Source: Paenibacillus xylanilyticus (GTDB lineage Bacteria > Bacillota > Bacilli > Paenibacillales > Paenibacillaceae). Taken from it: a stretch of DNA of 64,000 nucleotides. The number at the start of each line of letters is the position of its first letter. Position 1 is the stretch's first letter. Positions 34,362 through 43,279 of the stretch are shown here, in pieces. The position numbers and the translations under genes were made by a program. The notes beneath the pieces are model-generated. The model did not search any database, was not told the DNA's origin, and saw only the letters and a list, made by a program, of their open reading frames with translations. Where the stretch lies: contig NZ_JABMCB010000173.1 in NCBI RefSeq assembly GCF_013359935.1, forward strand, positions 1-64,000, written 5' to 3'.

Positions 34362-35466
34362 GAAACCTAGACAACCTTCTTTTTTGCAAGCCATGATGTT
34401 AATTATGTTATCCGTCGGCCTGATCAGCCACGTTCTGATTATTCCTGCCTTATTGAGTGCGGCTAAAAGGGATTCCTGGATTTCCGTCCTGCTGTCCGCA
34501 GGACCCTATCTTGTTTTTGCGCTCATGCTTGCCTACGTCTCTCGTTTTCTTCAGCATCAAACGCTGCATGAATGGCTGACTTCCCATCTGGGCAAGCCCC
34601 TCGGCTTGTTATTTCGGGTAGGAAACAGCCTCTTTTTCCTGTCTATAATCTACTTTACCCTGCACGATACCACCACGTGGGCCAAGACCAATTACCTGAC
34701 AGAGACACCCATATTGGTAACCAGCATTGCCCTTATGTCACTTTGTGCCTATGCGGCCTATAAAGGGATTCGTTCGCTCGCATTTACAGCAGGGCTTGTA
34801 CTGCCTCTCGTTGTGCTTCTCGGCTTCTATGTCGCGATTGTAAATACCCAATACAAGGATTACAGCCGTCTGCTCCCTGTGCTTGAACAAGGCTGGCGTC
34901 CCATTATTCATGGCATGATTTACAGCCTTTCAGGCATGTTTGAGCTGCTGTTTATGTGGTATATCCAGCCCCACTTGGTCAAACGGATACGTGTATGGCA
35001 GTACGTCATGCTCGCCTTTATTATTCTCGGCCTGACACTTGGCCCTCTCATTGGGGCTATTGTGGAATTCAATCCTTTTGAAGCTGCCAAAATGCGATAT
35101 CCCGCTTTTGAGGAGTGGCGGATTGCCTCCTTGGGCAAATACATTGCACAGACGGATTTCTTTTCCATCTATCAGTGGCTTGCCGGCGCGTTCACCCGAA
35201 TCAGTCTCGCCATGTATATTGTGGTAGAAATTTGGAATATTAAGAGCACCTCCAGAAGAATCATCAGCTATGCCTCTATAGCCGTTCTATTTATTCTTTC
35301 TATGCTGTACCGCCTGGATGATATGACATTCGAAAAGCTGCTTGTCGACTACATATTCCCGTTCAATCTCATCTATCTTAGCGTGCTCGCGGTTATTGCA
35401 ACGACCGTTGCATTCATCAGTTCACGCCATCAGAGGAGGAAACATCATGGAGCACCAAGCGATTGA
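34360..35466 (+). CDS. Germinant receptor B subunit (GerAB family), second operon
   Basis: The 368-residue, ten-helix GerAB-family protein starts QPSFLQAMMLIMLSVGLISHVLIIPALLSAAKRDSWISVLLS, following the family pattern. It is more distant from the two B subunits at 21935-24251 than those are from each other. It is the first gene of a B-A-C operon and overlaps the A gene by 20 bases. The ATG start and its ribosome site sit in a hairpin. Confidence 0.9.
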   Translation: MKPRQPSFLQAMMLIMLSVGLISHVLIIPALLSAAKRDSWISVLLSAGPYLVFALMLAYVSRFLQHQTLHEWLTSHLGKPLGLLFRVGNSLFFLSIIYFTLHDTTTWAKTNYLTETPILVTSIALMSLCAYAAYKGIRSLAFTAGLVLPLVVLLGFYVAIVNTQYKDYSRLLPVLEQGWRPIIHGMIYSLSGMFELLFMWYIQPHLVKRIRVWQYVMLAFIILGLTLGPLIGAIVEFNPFEAAKMRYPAFEEWRIASLGKYIAQTDFFSIYQWLAGAFTRISLAMYIVVEIWNIKSTSRRIISYASIAVLFILSMLYRLDDMTFEKLLVDYIFPFNLIYLSVLAVIATTVAFISSRHQRRKHHGAPSD

Positions 35467-36916
35467 CACCACGTCCCATGAAACACTGCTTGCTTCTCTG
35501 CAAGAGCAGTTCAATCCATGCGCGGATGTTGTGATCCAGACCTTTCTTGCCAAAGACGAAACCGAATTGCCGGTCATCATGCTCTATTGCGACGGATTAG
35601 TCGATGGCAAACAACTCAATCAGTTTATTATTCCCCGCCTGGAACAGCATTCTCTGATTATCGAAGAAGAACACCCCAAAGAATTGGGCTTAACCTTAAA
35701 TCCGGTGAAAGACCTTACAGATACGGAGAATCTAAACCTGTTGATTTTCAGTGGACAATTGCTGCTCATTTTCGGAAATGGTGATCAGTCCTGCAGTTTG
35801 GATATTGCAAGCATCCCAGGCAGAAATCCTGAGGAATCAGCTATTGAGTCATCCGTAAAAGGTCCTCGTGATGGATTCACCGAAGAATTAAACGTAAATA
35901 TTGCACTCATTCGTAAACGAATGAAAACCTCTTCCATGTGTTATGAGAAATATGTAAAAGGTGGCCGTACCCAGACCTCGATTGGTCTATTGTATGTAAA
36001 GGACATTATTAATCCGGAGATCCTGAAAGAAGCTCGCAAAAATCTGGACAAGATTGAAATCGATGGCATTCTCGGGACTTCTGTTATGGAACGTTCGATT
36101 ATGGGAGGCATCCGCAGTATCTTCCCGCTTACCGATAATACAGAGCGGCCCGATTATGTCGTGGACTCACTCTTAAATGGGCGTTTCGCTGTTCTAATCG
36201 AGGGTTCACCTGTAGCCGTTATTGCACCAACTACGCTGTTCAATCAGTTGAAATCGCCGGAAGATGAGAGTACCCCTTTTTTCATTGTAACTTTTGAACG
36301 GATTTTGAGGATTTCCGGTTTGCTGATCGCCTGCTTTTTCCCAGCCTTCTATATTGGTTTGACCAGTTTTAATGTGGAGCAGATCCCTCTACCTCTTCTG
36401 GCGACAATTGCCGGAACACGTATGGGCTTGCCCTTGCCAGTAACACTGGAGGCATTTCTGATGATCTTCATGTTTGAATTATTCAATGAAGCTGGCCGCA
36501 GACTGCCGCGTGCACTGGGCCAGACTGTCAGCGTGGTAGGCGGGCTCATTATTGGAGATGCAGCCATTCGTGCCGGAATTACTTCCCCCACCATCATTGT
36601 ATCCGTGGCCATTTCTGTCATCTCCAGCTATATTTTGGTGAATACGGTACTCAGTGGAGCCACAGCCCAAGTTCGAATCGCGATGCTTGTTATGTCGTCC
36701 CTCCTGGGATTGTTCGGTTTCATGATTGGACTATTTGCTTTACTGGTTCATCTCGTTTCCCTGGAGTGTTATGGTGTATCCTATTTGTCCCCCGTCTCTC
36801 CCTATATTCCCGGTGACTTCACCCAATCCGTATCCATGCGCCCTTCCCTGAAGAGGACCAAACGTCCGGCCGCACTCCATACTCAGGACTCAACCCGTCG
36901 GAGGAAAGGTTCGTGA
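35447..36916 (+). CDS. Germinant receptor A subunit (GerA family), second operon
   Basis: This 489-residue A subunit has VKGPRDGFTEELNVNIALIRKRMKTSSM near 138-165, FPLTDNTERPDYVVDSLLNGRFAVLIEGSPV, and the helix segment RLPRALGQTVSVVGGLIIGDAAIRAGITSP near 350-380. It is the same family as the A subunit at 18939 but clearly diverged, so the two operons should give different receptors. I choose ATG at 35447 because GAGGAGGAAA precedes it; the frame extends to 35342 inside the upstream gene without a start signal. Confidence 0.93.
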   Translation: MEHQAIDTTSHETLLASLQEQFNPCADVVIQTFLAKDETELPVIMLYCDGLVDGKQLNQFIIPRLEQHSLIIEEEHPKELGLTLNPVKDLTDTENLNLLIFSGQLLLIFGNGDQSCSLDIASIPGRNPEESAIESSVKGPRDGFTEELNVNIALIRKRMKTSSMCYEKYVKGGRTQTSIGLLYVKDIINPEILKEARKNLDKIEIDGILGTSVMERSIMGGIRSIFPLTDNTERPDYVVDSLLNGRFAVLIEGSPVAVIAPTTLFNQLKSPEDESTPFFIVTFERILRISGLLIACFFPAFYIGLTSFNVEQIPLPLLATIAGTRMGLPLPVTLEAFLMIFMFELFNEAGRRLPRALGQTVSVVGGLIIGDAAIRAGITSPTIIVSVAISVISSYILVNTVLSGATAQVRIAMLVMSSLLGLFGFMIGLFALLVHLVSLECYGVSYLSPVSPYIPGDFTQSVSMRPSLKRTKRPAALHTQDSTRRRKGS

Positions 36917-38070
36917 ACAGATGGATCTTCCTGGGGGGCTTGCTTATAAGCTGCCTGGTCCTGATGACAGGTTGCTGGGATTCCAAAGAGGTCCAGAGCA
37001 TTAACTTTATCACGGGAATCGGGATAGATTACGAGGATAATAAATATATTGCTTACGCCCAACTGATCGATTTCTCAAGTATTGCCAAGCAGGAAGGTCC
37101 CACTTCACGGCAAGCAAGTGATATTTGGATCGGCCGAGGCGAAGGCACAACACTAAGCATGGCTATTAGCGATCTCTATCAAACTTCGCAGCAGCAGACA
37201 CTGTGGACCCATGTAAAAGCAATCGTCTTATCGAAAAACGCCCTGAACGGCAGGCTAAAGGACATTTTTAATACACTCCTGCATTCGGGCGAGCTAAGGT
37301 ATACACCTTGGATTTACGGTACGGAACAAGACATACCCGATGTGCTTGCCCCCTCTGCCCTGTTAAACCAATCTACGCAAACCATTGAGTTATTCGAACC
37401 GATCAAGCTGTATAAACAGCATTCTGCCTTTGAGCCGATTCGTCTTCATCAGCTTCTGGATGGTTTACGTGAGCCTTCTTCGGTTGTTTTATTGCCATCT
37501 ATAACGAACAGGAATCAAACCTGGTTTAATGGAAAAGAAACTCCTCCCCTGATCCAAACAGACGGATTCTTTGTCATTTCGAACGGTGCCAATCAAGGCA
37601 AGGTGGCAGGTGAGGATGCAGATGGAACCCGGTTCGTGAATTATGACCATGTCTACCAGTATCCATTGTACGTTTACAAAAATGGGGGCAAGACGCCTGA
37701 TCTGACTCTCAGGCTTCATGACCCGCATACCAAAATCTCAGCAAGGAAGGACGGGGGCGAAGTCGCATTTGACCTGGTTACTTCGGTTAAAGGCATCATC
37801 ATCGAGGAACAGGGCTCTCATCAACCTCCACAAACAATGGAGGAAGCAGCTGAGAAACAGATCGAGTCCGAAATACGCAAAACGTTCGAAAAAAACAAAT
37901 CACGCCAGATTGATTCCTATGGTTTTGTGGAGCACCTGTACCGTCATGACCACACTCTGTGGAAAGAACACGTTCAGAATCGGGCAGATCCAATCAAAGG
38001 ACTCAAACTTGGAACAGTGAAAGTTCATGTGAAAATCCTCAATGCCAGCACATACAAATACACGGAGTAA
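36913..38070 (+). CDS. Germinant receptor C subunit, lipoprotein, second operon
   Basis: This 385-residue Ger(x)C lipoprotein starts at GTG, overlapping the A-subunit stop by 4 bases (GTGA), with CGGAGGAAAGG upstream. The signal peptide ends LVLMTGC, with the lipidated Cys near residue 21, followed by WDSKEVQSINFITGIGIDYED. The C-terminal domain includes FEKNKSRQIDSYGFVEHLYRHD near 325-346. It completes a three-subunit receptor. Confidence 0.92.
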   Translation: MNRWIFLGGLLISCLVLMTGCWDSKEVQSINFITGIGIDYEDNKYIAYAQLIDFSSIAKQEGPTSRQASDIWIGRGEGTTLSMAISDLYQTSQQQTLWTHVKAIVLSKNALNGRLKDIFNTLLHSGELRYTPWIYGTEQDIPDVLAPSALLNQSTQTIELFEPIKLYKQHSAFEPIRLHQLLDGLREPSSVVLLPSITNRNQTWFNGKETPPLIQTDGFFVISNGANQGKVAGEDADGTRFVNYDHVYQYPLYVYKNGGKTPDLTLRLHDPHTKISARKDGGEVAFDLVTSVKGIIIEEQGSHQPPQTMEEAAEKQIESEIRKTFEKNKSRQIDSYGFVEHLYRHDHTLWKEHVQNRADPIKGLKLGTVKVHVKILNASTYKYTE

Positions 38071-38077
38071 TGTATAA

Positions 38078-38122
38078 AGACGACCAGCCACCTGCAGTAG
38101 TTGCAAGGCGGCTGGTCGTCTT
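38078..38122. terminator. Terminator after the second germination operon
   Basis: AGACGACCAGCC (38078-38089) pairs with GGCTGGTCGTCT (38110-38121). It lies between convergent genes; T-rich flanks are short on both sides. Confidence 0.75.
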
Positions 38123-38138
38123 GGCATGAAGACTTAAG

Positions 38139-38555
38139 TTAAGTCAGCGGAAAAGCCATGACACTCATCAGTGCCAGTTCAGGCTGGGTCGTATCCAGAC
38201 GACTGTACTGGATGATGACAGGGATATTGCTGGTAACCGTGATTGCATAAGGAACACCAGCAGGAATAAACTGATCTCCGGAATGCAGTGATGCTGTTCG
38301 AATGTGTTTAGTTCTTCTCCCAGGCACGCTAGCTTCAATGTTCTCTATCGGCTCCCTGTCTTCAAAGAAGATCGTTATGCCTAGATTGGCATCTTCCAAA
38401 CCTGTATTCAGAACACATATACTTTCATGACTCTCCAGTGTCCCCCGACTGTCTGGGGGGATGTAACCATCCGGAATGACCCAATAGGTATGACCTGTTG
38501 CCACTGCTGCCGCACTCTTTCCCAAAGTCCCTGCTTGTGTCTGCTCTCTTGTCAT
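38139..38555 (-). CDS. Sensory rhodopsin transducer (ASRT) family protein
   Basis: The 138-residue protein of the Anabaena sensory rhodopsin transducer family has the core GHTYWVIPDGYIPP (21-34), LESHESICVLNTGLEDANLGITIFFEDREP (40-69), RTKHIRTASL, IPAGVPYAITVTSNIPVIIQYSRLDTTQPELALMSVMAF. Homologues in organisms without rhodopsin are often near sugar-use genes and have been proposed to bind carbohydrates. Here it follows an acetylesterase and sugar importer. There is no signal peptide, so it is cytoplasmic. GAGGAGG lies 8 bases before the ATG. A sugar-linked role is inferred from context. Confidence 0.85.
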   Translation of the reverse strand: MTREQTQAGTLGKSAAAVATGHTYWVIPDGYIPPDSRGTLESHESICVLNTGLEDANLGITIFFEDREPIENIEASVPGRRTKHIRTASLHSGDQFIPAGVPYAITVTSNIPVIIQYSRLDTTQPELALMSVMAFPLT

Positions 38556-38606
38556 TAGCTGTTCCTCCTCTAAAAAAAGTTTGGCGCTTGCATGGCAGAC
38601 GCATGC

Positions 38607-39833
38607 CTACCGTAAATACATTTGCAGCGGCTGCAATCGCAGCTCACGAATGGCTTCCGCTACCTGTGCAGCGAGACGCCGCGCACCATGCTCCTGAAAG
38701 TGTGTGTTATCCTCCACGCCTGCCGGGAAATTCAAATACTCTCCTGGCAGCACCCACATGAAGTCTTCTTTACTGCCTTCAACCCCCGCCTGCTCGAACA
38801 GAATACGGCTGCGCTCAGCCAGATCGATCAGCGGAACGTTTTCCTCTTGTGCCAGCTCCCGCACAGCGACAATATAATCGCCATGCGTGTCGGTCAGCGT
38901 ACCATCATCGGTGAAATAACGCCGATGCACGGGCGTTATCAGTACTGGGCGGGCACCGGCTCCGCGGGCTGCATCGATATACTTTTTCAAATATTCCTTA
39001 TATGTTGTGAAAGGTTCCGTCCCCCGCTCCGGGCCCGGTTTCTCATCATTATGTCCGAATTGAATGAACAAGAAGTCCTCTGGTTTGATATGCTCCATAA
39101 TCGCATCAAGCCGACCTTCATTGATAAAGCTGCGCGAACTTCGTCCCGACTGTGCATGGTTATCAACCGCTACATCATGCTTGAATTGGGCTGGCAGCAG
39201 CTGTCCCCAACCACAGTATGGATACCCGCTCTCTGGTTGATCGGTTACAGTGGAGTCACCCGCCAGAAATACGGTCATCGTCTGATTGGCAAGCGTAATT
39301 TCCAGAGCATTGATCCGTGGTGCAGGCCCGGAGAAGGACAGGCGAAGCTTCCGTCCTCTTACTACAACCGAGAATCTGACCTCCGCATATTGTCCAGGAA
39401 GGGTGTGAATCGTGGGCAGCATCAATCGGCCCTCACCTGCCTTGACCTTGGTGACCGTTTCGGCCAATTCATCTCCGGCAATGAGCAGTACTTGATAGGT
39501 ACCGTCCGGCATATTGACAATGAACGATGCCTTTAGGGGAATACAAAAGCTTGAACGCAATCGGGCAGACACATTGGCCTGCCCCGAATTTTCATGATTA
39601 TCCTGCACGTTATTCCATTCTTCGTCCTCACTGATCCGTTGTTTCTCGTAAACAAGGGAATTCCGCTCAAATCCATAACCGGTTATAGCTTCATAGGTGC
39701 TGTTGGCTGACACCTTCCTGTACCCTTCAACCCCGGTACCAGGACCAAAGTCGAATTTCCAATGGGTAACCGTCTCATCTCCGTCCACCGCTACCTTGGT
39801 GGCAACGGCCTGACTGGCCAGAGCTTTATCCAA
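38607..39833 (-). CDS. Rhamnogalacturonan acetylesterase-like SGNH hydrolase
   Basis: This protein of about 408 residues has an N-terminal galactose-binding-like beta domain (about 1-180; FDFGPGTGVEGYRKVSANSTYEAITGYGF) and a C-terminal SGNH esterase. In the frame that opens at 39842, the block I serine is 197 in FLAGDSTV, the block III asparagine is 265 in FGHND, and Asp378/His381 stand in DNTHF. Similar enzymes (B. subtilis YxiM/RhgT group) remove acetyl groups from rhamnogalacturonan. No signal peptide is present, so it likely acts on imported oligosaccharides. I choose TTG at 39833, 9 bases after AAGGAGG; the TTG at 39842 abuts that site. Confidence 0.85.
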   Translation of the reverse strand: MDKALASQAVATKVAVDGDETVTHWKFDFGPGTGVEGYRKVSANSTYEAITGYGFERNSLVYEKQRISEDEEWNNVQDNHENSGQANVSARLRSSFCIPLKASFIVNMPDGTYQVLLIAGDELAETVTKVKAGEGRLMLPTIHTLPGQYAEVRFSVVVRGRKLRLSFSGPAPRINALEITLANQTMTVFLAGDSTVTDQPESGYPYCGWGQLLPAQFKHDVAVDNHAQSGRSSRSFINEGRLDAIMEHIKPEDFLFIQFGHNDEKPGPERGTEPFTTYKEYLKKYIDAARGAGARPVLITPVHRRYFTDDGTLTDTHGDYIVAVRELAQEENVPLIDLAERSRILFEQAGVEGSKEDFMWVLPGEYLNFPAGVEDNTHFQEHGARRLAAQVAEAIRELRLQPLQMYLR

Positions 39834-39889
39834 TAGAAACAACCTCCTTGTTCAGCGATCGGATCAACTATAGATCCGGTGAATATGGT

Positions 39890-40729
39890 TTATCCTTTCA
39901 ATCCGCTGGTGCTCATGCCCTGTACAATTTGTTTCTGGAATATGAAGAATACAGCTACAACCGGAATGAGACTGACGATGGACATCGCGAACATCGCTCC
40001 CCAGTTGGAGGCAGACTCGCTATCCAGGAACATTTTGAGCGCCATCGACACCGTATATTTATCAGGTGAATTCAGATACAGTACCGGACCCAGCAGGTCC
40101 TCCCATCTCCAGTAGAAGGAGAAAATCGCTGCAGTCGCCAATGAAGACTTGATCAGCGGCATGATGATCTGAATGTACAGTCTGAATTTGTTACAGCCAT
40201 CGATGGTTGCCGCTTCGTCCAACTCTTTCGGAATCGTACGAATGAACTGTACCATCAGGAAGATGAAGAAAGGCATACCGAAAAATGTAGGTACTACAAT
40301 GGGGAGAATCGTGTTCAACCAGCCCAGTTTGGTAAAAATAATATATTGAGGAACTAATACCACGTCATGCGGCAGCATCAGAGTCAGCATCATAAGGGAA
40401 AACCAGAAGCTGCGTCCTTTGAAGTTGAGTCTGGCAAAACCGAAGGCAATCAATGACGAGGATAACACTGCACCAATGGTCGAGATGACCACGATGACGA
40501 GTGAGTTGGTGATGTAATCCATAAATGGTCTTCCGCCCGCACCTTTCCAGCCATCCACATAGTTGCTCCAGATCCATTCAGCAGGAAAAAGGGACTCTGC
40601 CGTAACGAAGATGGTGCGGCTTTCCTTGAAGGAACTGAACAACATCCAGAGCACCGGATACAGCATCAGGAGGGCCAAAGCTGCAACGAACAGATGATAA
40701 ATGGGCCACTTTACATTTCTCCAGACCAT
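39890..40729 (-). CDS. Sugar ABC permease, YesQ-like
   Basis: The 279-residue CUT1-class permease of the MalG type has six helices and EAA loop [29 protein letters not shown] near 168-196. It is the last gene of the binding protein-permease-permease set and starts 2 bases after the partner permease ends. B. subtilis YesOPQ, which imports rhamnogalacturonan oligosaccharides, has the same layout and the same kind of neighbours. Confidence 0.88.
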   Translation of the reverse strand: MVWRNVKWPIYHLFVAALALLMLYPVLWMLFSSFKESRTIFVTAESLFPAEWIWSNYVDGWKGAGGRPFMDYITNSLVIVVISTIGAVLSSSLIAFGFARLNFKGRSFWFSLMMLTLMLPHDVVLVPQYIIFTKLGWLNTILPIVVPTFFGMPFFIFLMVQFIRTIPKELDEAATIDGCNKFRLYIQIIMPLIKSSLATAAIFSFYWRWEDLLGPVLYLNSPDKYTVSMALKMFLDSESASNWGAMFAMSIVSLIPVVAVFFIFQKQIVQGMSTSGLKG

Positions 40730-40731
40730 CG

Positions 40732-41634
40732 TTACTTCCCTCCTTCAGATTCGTAGAATACCCAGAACTTGGATGTCAGGAACACAGCGACTGTGAGTAT
40801 GCCGATCATAATAAGCATGATCCAGGCCATTGCCGAAGCGTAACCCATGTTGTTAAACATAAATGCCTGACGGAACAGGTACAGCGAGTAGAGCATTGTA
40901 CCATCCATTGGGCCGCCCTCTCCTTTGGAGATGATGTATGCAGGTACGAAGGTCATAAATGCACCGATGGTTTGCATGATCAGGTTGAACAGGATGATCG
41001 GGCTAAGCAGCGGCAAGGTGATACTGAAAAATTTGCGTACCGGGTTTGCTCCATCCACACCGGCCGCCTCATACATCTCGGGAGAGATATTTTTGAGACC
41101 TGCCAGGAAGATAAGCATGGACGATCCGAACTGCCAGACGGACAGTGAAATCAACATGACCAGAGACGCATCCGGATCACCGAACCAGCTTATAGGTCCA
41201 ATGCCGATTGCCGTTAACGCACTGTTGATGACCCCTTCATTACTAAAAAGATTACGCCACATAATCGAAACAGCCACACTACCACCGATAATGGATGGCA
41301 GATAGTACAAGGTGCGATAAGTTCCCACCATACGGGAGCCCGTATTCAGGATCATGGCTACGAAGAGTGCAAAAACCAGCCTTAGCGGCACACCAATGAA
41401 TACATACAGGAATGTTACTTTAACCGAATTCCAATACTTCGGATCCTCAAAAAACATTTTGGTGTAGTTGTCCATCCCGATCCACCGCGGGGAAGTGAAC
41501 AGGTTATAACTCGTAAACGACATGTATAGGGATACAAACATCGGAATTAGCGTAAAGCCCAGGAAACCGATAATAAAGGGACTAATAAACGCATACCCGG
41601 TCAGGTTTCTACGCAACGACGAATACTGCCTCAA
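40732..41634 (-). CDS. Sugar ABC permease, YesP-like
   Basis: The 300-residue CUT1 permease of the UgpA type starts [35 protein letters not shown] and has the EAA loop [28 protein letters not shown] near 193-220. It forms a channel with the YesQ-like permease. No ATPase is encoded in the cluster; an unlinked MsmX-type ATPase is expected. A GC-rich hairpin-forming gap of 140 bases separates it from the binding-protein gene. Confidence 0.88.
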   Translation of the reverse strand: MRQYSSLRRNLTGYAFISPFIIGFLGFTLIPMFVSLYMSFTSYNLFTSPRWIGMDNYTKMFFEDPKYWNSVKVTFLYVFIGVPLRLVFALFVAMILNTGSRMVGTYRTLYYLPSIIGGSVAVSIMWRNLFSNEGVINSALTAIGIGPISWFGDPDASLVMLISLSVWQFGSSMLIFLAGLKNISPEMYEAAGVDGANPVRKFFSITLPLLSPIILFNLIMQTIGAFMTFVPAYIISKGEGGPMDGTMLYSLYLFRQAFMFNNMGYASAMAWIMLIMIGILTVAVFLTSKFWVFYESEGGK

Positions 41635-41773
41635 CGGAACGAACCTCCTTTATAGATCTGCCTGCTTCCCACAGCCTGGAATAACGATTGGACGGGGAAA
41701 GGCCCCCGCGGTATGCGAGCAGCCCCATTCCCGGCCATCCCGGTGGTGGGATGAGCAAGCAATCATTCAAGTG

Positions 41774-43057
41774 TTACTTATTGTTGGCCAGAACCGCTTC
41801 GGCGTTTTTGCGGAACGTCTCTGCTGCCTGTTCCGGTGTAATTCTGCCAAAGTTCAGTTCCTCGACGACATCCGCCAGAGCTGCAATGACCTCAGGTGAT
41901 CCGACTGGTGGCGGCGGGCTCATTGGCGAAGCTTTTGGCTCCATTTCAGCTACAAAGTCAAATACCTGCTTCGTTGGCTCACTCAGTTCAGGAGCAATAG
42001 CTTCCTTGATTGCACCGGAGATTGGCACGCCGCGCTCTCCCTTGATCAGTTTGTTGGCTTCTACATCATTCACCCAGAAATCAATGAACTTGGCCGCTTC
42101 TTCCTTCACTTTTGAGTTTGAAGTTACTGCCCAGTACATACTTGGCTGCATGTAAAGACCCTTCTCCATGTCCGGTCCAGGCATAGGAGCAAATTCCAGT
42201 GGACGGTCAGCGACTTGCTGTACGGCTACAAACTGGTTGGACCATTGCCAGATACCGATACCTTTACCCTTGACCAGATCGGATTCCTCGATAATCCCCT
42301 TCGTTTGGTTTGCTAGATCCGGTGTAGGGGCCGCACCTTGCTCGATCATTCGACGCATCAATCCGAAAAACTCGACAAACAATTTATCATCGTCATATCC
42401 AAGACCTGTTCCTTCAGCATTGTAGAGGGACAAACCTTTCGTCCGCAGGAAGTAGTGGAAGAAAATATCCGGGGCTACCCCGCCATCCAAAAACAGGCCT
42501 TTCTCTGCGGTTTGTTTACCCAACGCTTCGTACGATTCCCAAGTCAGGTTTTCCGGGAACGTGTCTACCCCCGCTTTTTTGAGCAGAGCCGGATCATAAT
42601 GGAAACCCAGTACGTTAACCCCGGCAGGTACACCATATTGTTTACCGTTGATCACACCAGTGCTGATGACGTTTTCGGAAACATCATCCACCTTGATCTG
42701 ATTGCCAAGATATGGCGCCAGATCCTCCAGCTGACCATTCTGCGCATATTGGCTGATGTAGGAAATATCCATCTGAACAATGTCAGGCAACTGATTTGCT
42801 GCAGCTTGTGGAGCAAGCTTTTTCCAGTAGTCATCAAACGAGGCATACTCGACGTCAATTTTGACATTCGGGTTTTTCTCTTTGTACAGGTCAATGACCT
42901 TCTGAGTGTATTCGTGACGTGCATCCGAGCCCCACCACGCGATACGCAGTGTAACTGAGCCATCTGCGGATGTTCCTCCCGATCCTCCATCTGAACTGCA
43001 TGCCGCCGTGAATACTAGCAGCACAGCCATCATCAGGAATATTGCCTTTTTCACCAT
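41774..43057 (-). CDS. Sugar-binding lipoprotein, YesO-like
   Basis: The 427-residue family 1 solute-binding protein has lipobox FTAAC (lipidated Cys20), a Ser/Gly linker, then VTLRIAWWGSDARHEYTQKVIDLYKEKNP, the usual start of CUT1 binding proteins. ADNQLPDIVQMDISYISQYA-like sequence near 90-110 (AANQLPDIVQMDISYI here) forms the hinge. It feeds the two permeases downstream. A cre-like site lies 59-73 bases upstream. The YesMN-like two-component system beside it suggests sugar-induced expression. Confidence 0.9.
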   Translation of the reverse strand: MVKKAIFLMMAVLLVFTAACSSDGGSGGTSADGSVTLRIAWWGSDARHEYTQKVIDLYKEKNPNVKIDVEYASFDDYWKKLAPQAAANQLPDIVQMDISYISQYAQNGQLEDLAPYLGNQIKVDDVSENVISTGVINGKQYGVPAGVNVLGFHYDPALLKKAGVDTFPENLTWESYEALGKQTAEKGLFLDGGVAPDIFFHYFLRTKGLSLYNAEGTGLGYDDDKLFVEFFGLMRRMIEQGAAPTPDLANQTKGIIEESDLVKGKGIGIWQWSNQFVAVQQVADRPLEFAPMPGPDMEKGLYMQPSMYWAVTSNSKVKEEAAKFIDFWVNDVEANKLIKGERGVPISGAIKEAIAPELSEPTKQVFDFVAEMEPKASPMSPPPPVGSPEVIAALADVVEELNFGRITPEQAAETFRKNAEAVLANNK

Positions 43058-43115
43058 GCCAATCTCCCCTTTTTTGTGTTGATATGGTTATGTGAATGGG
43101 TTATCTGCATCTTTC

Positions 43116-43130
43116 TGATAACGCTTTCAC
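43116..43130 (-). promoter_or_regulatory. cre-like site before the YesO-like gene
   Basis: The complement GTGAAAGCGTTATCA matches the CcpA consensus at 14 of 15 positions and lies 59-73 bases before the start codon. It suggests glucose repression of the importer. I could not place a convincing sigma-A promoter in this 220-base gap. Confidence 0.65.
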
Positions 43131-43279
43131 AAACTTGATATTGTCATTTTCGCAAATGTACGACCAGAGTTGAATACACAAATCCGTCTTGTTGGTTCAA
43201 AAAACAGAGGAGGAGAACATCACCTCTTACGGTGCTGTTCGTCCCCCTCATCCATTGGCCCAGGAGCGCTGACCAATTG

